The notes below the pieces were generated by a model. The model was not told where the DNA came from, did no database searches, and saw only the letters and a program-made list of their open reading frames with translations. A stretch of DNA of 34,432 nucleotides, from positions 1 to 34,432 of IMG/VR virus record IMGVR_UViG_3300009422_000020; one strand, given 5' to 3'. The stretch's first letter is position 1; each line of letters opens with the position of its first letter. Made by a program: the position numbers and the translations under genes. Below are positions 23,927 to 30,720 of the stretch, one piece after another. The DNA is from a virus.

Positions 23927-25921
23927 ATGGCAGTTAATGATATAGCAACAAAATTTTATATAGGTCAAGATTTAAACAATACATCTAGCGATGAGTATAA
24001 ATCTATTACTACATCAAAAAAAATAGGATATACTAATGGAAATGATTTTACATTTTTAGGTTCCAAATATATCGGTTATTATAATTACGATGGAGAAAGT
24101 TTTTACAAGACAAAAAATCTTCAAAAAGATAAATTAACTGTCGTCGAGGGGGTATATACCGATATTGTTGGTTCGACAAAGTTTTTCGATAGAACGATTT
24201 TTACAGAATTAGATACATCATATACATTGGATGATGTATTATTCAAACCAAATGAGTTAATTAATAAAAATTCAATCAATTTTAAATTAAATTTAATGTA
24301 TGAAAATTTTATCGACTTATTTAGATTTAGTAACATTAATGACCCGCTGATACCAACTGAGTTTAAATCTTATGCAGTTTTATCTGCCTCAGACCAAGGT
24401 ACAATATGGCAGTGGGTATCTTCTGATGTTAGGTTTATTTCTGGTGGTAGCGGTGGCCGTACTAATTTTCAAAGTGATTCTGGTTTAGTCCCATTATCAG
24501 GGTATAACCATCAATTTGTTGACGTTAAAAAACTTAATACTGTAACAATAAAAAGTACTAAAGCGGTAGATGAATATACATTATTTGTCTCAACTAGTTC
24601 ATTTTTATATGCTTATCAATTAGATAATAAAGATACAATGTTTGATTTTGTTTTAAGTGCAAATGGAATTGGTATCGATAATCAAATTACCTTTAAAGAT
24701 ATTACATCTATAGCAGCTGATAAACAAAATAGCATTCTTTATATAAATGATAGAGGTAGAAATCAAATTTATAAAGCTGAAACCAAAACCATAACTAATA
24801 AAGATAGAACGGGAATCAGAAAATTTAAACTAATAGAAACAATTGGTGCCCAAGGTAATGATGTGACCAATTTTACAGATAATACATATATTGAATATGG
24901 TAATAAAAATATTTTTATATATGACCAAATAGAAAAAACTATTAAAAAGTTTAGTGATAAGTTCGTATATAAAATCAAATATGGTAATACTCAATTATTT
25001 GAAGAAAATGAGTTTGTAAGTATGACGTATAATAATACTTTTGATTTATTATATATACTAACTAATACATATACAGTATTAGTGTTAAACGCTAATAATT
25101 TTGTTGAAGTTGATAGGTACACTCTAACGAGCAACCCGTTCGAATTTAGTATACCTTTAATAGGATTTTTTGAACAACCCAGTAAAATAGTTTTTTCTGA
25201 AAACGATAGCAATATATACTATTTACAGACCACTAAAAACGTATATAAATATTTTGTCAATACGCAGAGTAAAAATATTGAACGATTTACAATTAATATA
25301 GAATTTGATTCGCTAGCTTTATGGAATACAATATTTAGTAGATTTTCTGCTTATGAAGAAACATGGGATAAGTTACCTGATTTTGATAAGTTTACGTTAG
25401 CTGGTAATGGTTTAAATATTATTGGGGATGATAATAATTTAACAGATAAAGTATTGTTGTGGTCTAATAGAAGAGTATTTAGTTTTAATGAAAATAATGA
25501 TTATATTTCAATGTTAAATACAACAAGACCTAATTTTTACAAAAAAAGCGAAATATTTATAAAAAACGAATATTTTAATAATATAACACTAAATTCGACG
25601 ATTTACAGGCATTTATTTAATTTAAATTTACTAAGTAAAAATTTAAACAAACAATTACTAGCACAGTTTGATACCGTTGAAACTGATGGTTATCTAAGGT
25701 TTAAGGAATTTTTAGAATTAAGTTTTGAAGACAAAAAAATATTAAGTTTAACTGACCAAAAGCAGTTTTTTGCTGGTATTAATGAAACTTTAAATGGTAA
25801 TACTTTAAACAGAATAATAACTAATATTTTTAATTATCAAAGTAAAGTAATTGAATCTGTAAAAACAATAAGACTTGGAGAAAGAATACCTCTTTTAAAG
25901 ACAGTACTATTAGATAAATAA
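23927..25921 (+). CDS. Large virion protein with beta-propeller (NHL-like) repeats
   Basis: A 664-aa protein starting four bases after the 1346-aa gene, so probably coupled. Residues about 256-286 (FKDITSIAADKQNSILYIND, then RGRNQIYKAET) match the blade pattern of NHL/beta-propeller repeats. Similar blades follow around 360-390 (YNNTFDLLYILTNTYTVLVL) and 420-450 (KIVFSENDSNIYYLQTTKNV). The last 170 residues are helical (YRHLFNLNLLSKNLNKQLLA, LNRIITNIFNYQSKVIESV), a probable assembly or docking tail. The propeller may bind host glycans or other proteins (inference). No catalytic residues are visible. Confidence 0.65.
   Translation: MAVNDIATKFYIGQDLNNTSSDEYKSITTSKKIGYTNGNDFTFLGSKYIGYYNYDGESFYKTKNLQKDKLTVVEGVYTDIVGSTKFFDRTIFTELDTSYTLDDVLFKPNELINKNSINFKLNLMYENFIDLFRFSNINDPLIPTEFKSYAVLSASDQGTIWQWVSSDVRFISGGSGGRTNFQSDSGLVPLSGYNHQFVDVKKLNTVTIKSTKAVDEYTLFVSTSSFLYAYQLDNKDTMFDFVLSANGIGIDNQITFKDITSIAADKQNSILYINDRGRNQIYKAETKTITNKDRTGIRKFKLIETIGAQGNDVTNFTDNTYIEYGNKNIFIYDQIEKTIKKFSDKFVYKIKYGNTQLFEENEFVSMTYNNTFDLLYILTNTYTVLVLNANNFVEVDRYTLTSNPFEFSIPLIGFFEQPSKIVFSENDSNIYYLQTTKNVYKYFVNTQSKNIERFTINIEFDSLALWNTIFSRFSAYEETWDKLPDFDKFTLAGNGLNIIGDDNNLTDKVLLWSNRRVFSFNENNDYISMLNTTRPNFYKKSEIFIKNEYFNNITLNSTIYRHLFNLNLLSKNLNKQLLAQFDTVETDGYLRFKEFLELSFEDKKILSLTDQKQFFAGINETLNGNTLNRIITNIFNYQSKVIESVKTIRLGERIPLLKTVLLDK
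25913..25920 (+). promoter_or_regulatory. Late-promoter-like GATAAATA (fibre pair)
   Basis: Seven of eight matches to the consensus, five bases before the ATG at 25926. It includes most of the preceding stop codon. Confidence 0.5.
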
Positions 25922-25925
25922 TAAT

Positions 25926-26807
25926 ATGGCAACAGAGATTACAGGTTTAGCGGGTGAAATAGTAGCATTTACTTACCCATCACTTATAAAGGTTGCGGAC
26001 AACCAATTTATACCAACAGTCCAAGGAGGTAATAGAACTCTTAATGCTATTTTTAAAAATAACAATAGAGGTACTGCCTCACCTAGTGCTTTAGCTAGAT
26101 TAAGTGACGGTAGTGGTAATTTAGCTTCATTAGCAATTGGTCAAAACTTAGCCGGAGCTAAGATTTTTGGTCCTACATGTATTGAAGGTGATAGAGCAGG
26201 TGGAGCCGGAGTGGCTGCAAACCTTTTAGAGGTTTGCAATGGTGGTGCGTGTATTGATGATAATATTTTCGTAAAGTCTGATAGTGGTAGCGGGGTCAAT
26301 AATTTATGCGGGCTTTCATGTTTAACGTCGTTGAAGGTCGATACTACTAGTACCTTGGTTGGTGCTGCATTGCTTTGTAGTACATTAGAAGTTTGTACTA
26401 CTTCTACTTTACATGGATGTGCAACCTTTAACGGTGGAGCGCTAGTTGCAGGTGGTACTTTAAACGTTTGCGGTATTATAGAAGCTCAAGGTAATATTCG
26501 ATCAAAAGCTGATATTATTGCATTCCATTCATCCGATAGAAACTTAAAAAATAACATCATAAAAATTACTGATTCAAATAATGTTATTAATAGTATAAAT
26601 GGTTACGAATTTGATTGGAATGATAAAACAGATAGAGAAGGTCACGATTACGGTGTTATAGCTCAAGAAGTTGAAAAAGTAGCTCCTACATTAGTTAAGA
26701 AAAGAGCAGACGGGTATTTATCTGTCGACTACATAAAGCTAATACCTTTTTTAATTGAAGAGGTAAAAGGTTTAAATAATAGAATTAAAATATTGGAGGA
26801 AAAATAA
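25926..26807 (+). CDS. Tail fibre/spike with C-terminal S74 intramolecular chaperone
   Basis: A 293-aa protein in two parts. Residues 1-195 are a Gly/Thr-rich repetitive beta shaft with nine cysteines between 85 and 182 (for example LLEVCNGGACIDDN, NLCGLSCLTS and TLEVCTTSTLHGCATFNGG). Residues about 195-293 are a peptidase S74 / endosialidase-type chaperone: HSSDRNLKNN (201-210, with the catalytic Ser-Asp...Lys pattern), INGYEFDWND, YGVIAQEVEKVAP, GYLSVDYIKLIPFLIEEVKG, and a coiled end. This domain trimerises the fibre and then cleaves itself off at the Ser. Its stop overlaps the next start, and the next gene is a paralogue. Confidence 0.88.
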   Translation: MATEITGLAGEIVAFTYPSLIKVADNQFIPTVQGGNRTLNAIFKNNNRGTASPSALARLSDGSGNLASLAIGQNLAGAKIFGPTCIEGDRAGGAGVAANLLEVCNGGACIDDNIFVKSDSGSGVNNLCGLSCLTSLKVDTTSTLVGAALLCSTLEVCTTSTLHGCATFNGGALVAGGTLNVCGIIEAQGNIRSKADIIAFHSSDRNLKNNIIKITDSNNVINSINGYEFDWNDKTDREGHDYGVIAQEVEKVAPTLVKKRADGYLSVDYIKLIPFLIEEVKGLNNRIKILEEK

Positions 26808-27607
26808 TGGCAACTTTACAAGGAAAAAACATCAATACAACATACCCTGGTTTATTAAAAACCTTTAATAGCAGTCCAATTGGAACCGGCACTTTAATTA
26901 CCGATGGTTTTGGTTGTAGCACAGCATTAACACTAGGCTCGACCGGTAATAATTCTTCATTTGATAGTTCTTTAGTAGTAAGTTGTAATGTAACTGCTGG
27001 TGGTGACCTAACTACAAATGGTAATTTATGCGTAAAAGGTGCAGGAGCTTTTGATGGTAGTATTAGCACATGTGGAGACACCACTACTAATGGTTTAACA
27101 GCGGGTAATTATAGATTTACTGGTTGTGGTACATTTAACGGGCCTCTAAGTTTACTTAACACATTAACAGTAACAGGTACTTCAACTTTAGGTACTACTA
27201 ATTTAAAAAATACTGCAATTGATGGTACTCTATCTGTTAACGGTACTGTTGGTGTCGGTGCTTTATTAACAACAACTGGTTTACAAGTTAATGGTACTAT
27301 TAATAGTACCGGTGATATCATTGCGTTCAGTACATCAGATAGTAGATTAAAAAATAATTTATCACCTATAGACTCGGAAAATTTTGTAAGCAATTTAACT
27401 GGTTATGAGTTTGATTGGAATGATAGATCCAAAAAAACCGGTAAAGGTAAAGGTATTATAGCTCAAGATTTATACAAGTTAGATGACAGTTTAGTGAGAG
27501 AGAATAATGAAGGTTACCTATCTGTAGATTATATTAGTTTAATACCAATACTAATTGAAGAGGTAAAAAGGCTCGGTAAAGAAATAGAAAAACTTAAAAA
27601 AATATAA
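26807..27607 (+). CDS. Second tail fibre/spike with S74 chaperone (paralogue)
   Basis: A 266-aa protein with the same design as the upstream gene. The start has a strong Shine-Dalgarno GGAGGA (26795-26800) and TAATG overlap. The N-terminus shares TYPGLLK with TYPSLIK of its neighbour, a probable attachment segment. The shaft is Thr/Gly/Asn-rich with five cysteines (37, 60, 75, 89, 107). The chaperone domain has STSDSRLKNN (175-184), LTGYEFDWND, GIIAQDLYKL and GYLSVDYISLIPILIEEVK. Conserved parts are nearly the same as in the first copy while the shafts differ, as expected after duplication followed by receptor-binding divergence. Confidence 0.88.
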   Translation: MATLQGKNINTTYPGLLKTFNSSPIGTGTLITDGFGCSTALTLGSTGNNSSFDSSLVVSCNVTAGGDLTTNGNLCVKGAGAFDGSISTCGDTTTNGLTAGNYRFTGCGTFNGPLSLLNTLTVTGTSTLGTTNLKNTAIDGTLSVNGTVGVGALLTTTGLQVNGTINSTGDIIAFSTSDSRLKNNLSPIDSENFVSNLTGYEFDWNDRSKKTGKGKGIIAQDLYKLDDSLVRENNEGYLSVDYISLIPILIEEVKRLGKEIEKLKKI

Positions 27608-27618
27608 TTTTTACTAAG
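27593..27618. terminator. Weak AT-rich hairpin between convergent genes
   Basis: CTTAAAAAA and TTTTTACTAAG can form an imperfect stem (27593-27601 with 27608-27618, two bulged bases) around the six-base gap between convergent genes. It could act as a bidirectional terminator. It is AT-only apart from the end pair, so support is weak. Confidence 0.25.
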
Positions 27619-28393
27619 TAACAAAAGTAGGTTCAAAATATCTAAATGACCCAAAGCCTGATGTACCAACAAGTATAGTATTACTAGCTGAAAGCGTTGA
27701 TAATATCAGGTTATCAGATTCATCTAACCTACCATAAATAAAATCACTAGTAGTTTCAACATTACTAATTACTTTAAAGTTTTCATTAGGAGCAGTAAAA
27801 AAGAAACTTCTTTGTTGGTATTGAAAGTTTTCATTTTCCAAATAATCTTCTTCTTGTTGCAATTTTGAAGAATTACCATCAACACTTAATTTAATTCTAT
27901 AATTGTTTGCTGATAAATCTCTTGATGTTACTATATTATTAAATCTCGTTATATAAAATTTAACAGTACTTTCACTTGCATTTTGTTGTGGGACTTTATC
28001 ACCATCATTGGTTATATAAATTTTATCCGGTACTGGGTCAGTTATATTAACTATGTAACTATTATTGCTTCTGAAAAAACTACCAGCGCTATTTGTTACT
28101 ACCAAAGTAATCGGATAGTTACCAGAAGTTATATAAGTATGGAAGGCTGATAAATTATTTTCAATTATAGTACCGTCTCCGAAATCAATAAAAAAGTCTG
28201 TATCAGAAATTGTCGAATCTGCAGTTAAAAAATCAGGTACTGCATATACTCCACCTAATTCACCGGTATATATAGAACTTTGCGACGTCGGTATCACAGT
28301 TCCTAATACCTGGTTTTTATTACTATTATAGATATTTAAAGGTATGCTGATACCTGATAATGTACTATAATCTTTATTAAAGCTGTAAGACAT
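27614..28393 (-). CDS. PKD-domain virion protein
   Basis: A 259-aa protein, last in the right-hand minus-strand block, starting one base after the gp6 stop and without its own promoter. Residues about 60-117 form a PKD (Ig-like) domain: FFIDFGDGTIIENN (FGDG at 71-74), FHTYITSGNYPITLVVTNSAG, the usual D-x-GDG strand followed by H-x-Y and Y-x-V-x-L-x-V-x-N. The C-terminal part is beta-rich (LDESDNLILSTLSASNTILV). PKD domains on phage tails usually mediate weak surface or carbohydrate contacts. Here it may decorate the baseplate (inference). Not a recognised T4 gene. Confidence 0.75.
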   Translation of the reverse strand: MSYSFNKDYSTLSGISIPLNIYNSNKNQVLGTVIPTSQSSIYTGELGGVYAVPDFLTADSTISDTDFFIDFGDGTIIENNLSAFHTYITSGNYPITLVVTNSAGSFFRSNNSYIVNITDPVPDKIYITNDGDKVPQQNASESTVKFYITRFNNIVTSRDLSANNYRIKLSVDGNSSKLQQEEDYLENENFQYQQRSFFFTAPNENFKVISNVETTSDFIYGRLDESDNLILSTLSASNTILVGTSGFGSFRYFEPTFVT

Positions 28394-28394
28394 T

Positions 28395-30218
28395 CTATGT
28401 ATTCTCTATGATTATATTAGCTAGTATTGATTTATCTGATAAATATGGGTACTTGAAAAATGGTAACTTTAAATCGCTGCCAATAATTCTAATATCATTA
28501 TCAGGGTAAATAGGATTATAAACAACAAGACTTATACCATCAACTTCATTTATTGTCGTGGAGTTAATAATACGTCTTGTAATTACGCTTTCAACCCCGT
28601 CAATACCGAATATTTGATTGCTTATATCTTTAAGGCTCACCAAATCATTTAAATTTAAGCTTTCGAAATAATTTATAAATATATTATTAATCCGTTCTCT
28701 TAAAGCTTCAGTACTGGTGTTACTTAAAACGTTTCTTTTTATAACTAAAAATGATTCTTCTGCTATATCTTTCGTTATAGTTTCATTAACACCTGATCTA
28801 ACTCCAAGATCAAAAGCTGTGTAAACTGGGTCGACAGGTACTAGATTAATATTTGCTTGTTGCTTTTCTTTAAAAGTATTAATAATGGAAGATTTTTGAG
28901 ATGTAGATAAAAAGGATAAATTATTATTTGCATCTACATTATTAAATTTTGAAACTAAAAATAAGTATATGTTATTTGCTTGATTTATAGAATTAAAATT
29001 AACTTGGTTAAAAAGTACTCTACTATCATCATTAGGTCTATTTAAACCGATATTTAAAAAATAATTTAAATATTGGTCAACATATTCGTCATTATTTGAT
29101 ACACTAAACGACTTAAGTATTTGAGAGAAATTAGCATCTAAAAAATCATTATAATCTTTTAAAGTTATAACCCTATTTTGTAGTTGAAAGTTTTTAGATG
29201 CATTAGCTCTTATACTATCAACATCTTCTATATCTACTGGTGTAGTCGATTGTAAAGTATTATTAAACGCTAGGTATTGTATTTCTTGTACATCAATAAA
29301 ATTAAATGTAGCATTATAAATGTTACGGCTAATTAAATCAAATCGAGGTGTAATATATAAATTTAAATTATTACCATCGAGTACACCAGGTGATATAACC
29401 CCGGCATCTCCCGAAGATTTTATATAATAGATATAAACTGAATCTCCTTCATTTAATTTTTTACCAAAGACACCATTACCAAATTTAAATTCGTATAAAC
29501 CATTTTCATTTAATCTTTTTTCATAGACAGTGGAATCTGAATTTTCTAAAAATAAACTAGTTGTTTCAGTAAATTCAATTATTTGCTTAGTATTACTATC
29601 TTGTACATATATATCAATCGAACCACTATCTATGTTTACTGTTACATTATCGTCATTACTTTGAAGTGCTAATGGAATGGTTTCAAAATTCTCCCCTAAA
29701 GCTATAATTTCAGGGTATTCAAAGTATTGACCTTCTCTTAATATATTTTCACTTGAAAAGTTTGCTAAAGATTGATCACCTTTAACTGTCTTGTTAAACG
29801 TGCTATCATCTACAAATGAATAATAAAGACCACCAGCTAAGAAATAGCTATATCTTTTAATAGTATATGTATCAATTGGTAATAAGCTACTTGCTTTTAA
29901 ATCAAATGCAAGTAATGAAGTTTGGTAACCTCTAGGTTTGTAGTCAATTAATTTAACAATCCTATTCATATTTTCATATATGCTGGTATCGGTAAACATT
30001 GCATCTGAAGAAGTCTGATTTAAATAAAATAAAAGTAAATGGTAACTATATGCTATAACATCTACTATAGACGACATATTACTACCTTCAAACGACTGAT
30101 CGGTATAAATACCCCCGTCATTTAATCTCGTTTGAATTAATTCTTTTAGCGATTTCGCATCAAAAGCAGCATAACTATCTCTCGATAAACTAAAATCAGT
30201 TAAATTTTTCTCTGCCAT
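28395..30218 (-). CDS. gp6: Baseplate wedge protein gp6-like (baseplate J family)
   Basis: A 607-aa protein (T4 gp6 is 660). gp6 dimers form the continuous inner ring of the baseplate and change shape at sheath contraction. The N-terminus has FDAKSLKELIQTRLND and SNMSSIVDVIAYSYHLLLFY, then FTDTSIYENMNRIVKLIDYKP, the characteristic start of the family. The central beta domain (YEFKFGNGVFGKKLNEGDSV, YIYYIKSSGDAGVISPGVLD) and the RVITLKDYNDFLD segment match baseplate-J-type proteins. The C-terminus has ISNQIFGIDGVESVITRR. It lies 12 bases downstream of gp25, the classic gp25-gp6 pairing, and has a late-promoter-like motif five bases upstream. Confidence 0.9.
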   Translation of the reverse strand: MAEKNLTDFSLSRDSYAAFDAKSLKELIQTRLNDGGIYTDQSFEGSNMSSIVDVIAYSYHLLLFYLNQTSSDAMFTDTSIYENMNRIVKLIDYKPRGYQTSLLAFDLKASSLLPIDTYTIKRYSYFLAGGLYYSFVDDSTFNKTVKGDQSLANFSSENILREGQYFEYPEIIALGENFETIPLALQSNDDNVTVNIDSGSIDIYVQDSNTKQIIEFTETTSLFLENSDSTVYEKRLNENGLYEFKFGNGVFGKKLNEGDSVYIYYIKSSGDAGVISPGVLDGNNLNLYITPRFDLISRNIYNATFNFIDVQEIQYLAFNNTLQSTTPVDIEDVDSIRANASKNFQLQNRVITLKDYNDFLDANFSQILKSFSVSNNDEYVDQYLNYFLNIGLNRPNDDSRVLFNQVNFNSINQANNIYLFLVSKFNNVDANNNLSFLSTSQKSSIINTFKEKQQANINLVPVDPVYTAFDLGVRSGVNETITKDIAEESFLVIKRNVLSNTSTEALRERINNIFINYFESLNLNDLVSLKDISNQIFGIDGVESVITRRIINSTTINEVDGISLVVYNPIYPDNDIRIIGSDLKLPFFKYPYLSDKSILANIIIENT

Positions 30219-30223
30219 AAATA

Positions 30224-30231
30224 TATTTAAT
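30224..30231 (-). promoter_or_regulatory. Late-promoter-like ATTAAATA (gp6)
   Basis: Minus strand, five bases before the gp6 ATG at 30218, just touching the end of the gp25 gene. Confidence 0.45.
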
Positions 30232-30707
30232 TAGTAACTATAAAAACCAGATTTGTTTAGTCTACCTTTTATATTTAGAGGATTATTATTAAACTCAGGT
30301 ATATTTAACGTAATGTTTAATTCATACTCTTGTACTTCAATATCCGATACTACCTCAATTTCTGTTATTTCAATCCTTGGCTCAAAACCAACAAAAGTAT
30401 TACTAATAGTCTCCCCTATCACTCTAGCTCTTGCTTTAGATACCGGTAAAAATAGTAAGTCTCCAAAGTTCATACCAAATTCTGGATTTAAAATTTTTTG
30501 ACCAGGAAAGGTGGTAATTAAATTTATTAAAGAATTTTTAATAGCTTCAAAATTTACTGACGTATTTAAATCTTTTAGATTTGCTGGGCTATTAGCGTCA
30601 TCCCCTCTAACGATACCAGTTTTAACATCAAGATTTATATCCCTGTATATAATACCTTCTTGGGTTATATCTTTTTTCGTTTCTATTATATTTAATTTTA
30701 TAGCCAT
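30231..30707 (-). CDS. gp25: Baseplate wedge protein gp25-like
   Basis: A 158-aa protein (T4 gp25 is 132) of the gp25/TssE family, which binds gp6-gp7 and helps start sheath assembly. I start it at the ATG at 30707, because the product then begins MAIKLNIIETKKDITQEGI like the family. A longer frame to 30770 would overlap the upstream gene and adds an unrelated leader. The family core is SLINLITTFPGQKILNPEFG (residues 59-78), MNFGDLLFLPVS, and the second motif EPRIEITEIEVV (109-120). A late-promoter-like AATAAATA lies five bases upstream of this ATG, which supports the shorter start. Confidence 0.9.
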   Translation of the reverse strand: MAIKLNIIETKKDITQEGIIYRDINLDVKTGIVRGDDANSPANLKDLNTSVNFEAIKNSLINLITTFPGQKILNPEFGMNFGDLLFLPVSKARARVIGETISNTFVGFEPRIEITEIEVVSDIEVQEYELNITLNIPEFNNNPLNIKGRLNKSGFYSY

Positions 30708-30712
30708 GATAA

Positions 30713-30720
30713 TATTTATT
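30713..30720 (-). promoter_or_regulatory. Late-promoter-like AATAAATA (gp25)
   Basis: Minus strand, five bases before the chosen gp25 ATG at 30707, in the 13-base gap to the upstream gene. It decides the start choice. Confidence 0.5.

Noticed and set aside
26785-27393. Minus-strand frames opposite the second S74 fibre
   Set aside because: They are reverse-strand shadows of a repetitive Gly/Thr gene, with no starts supported by a motif.
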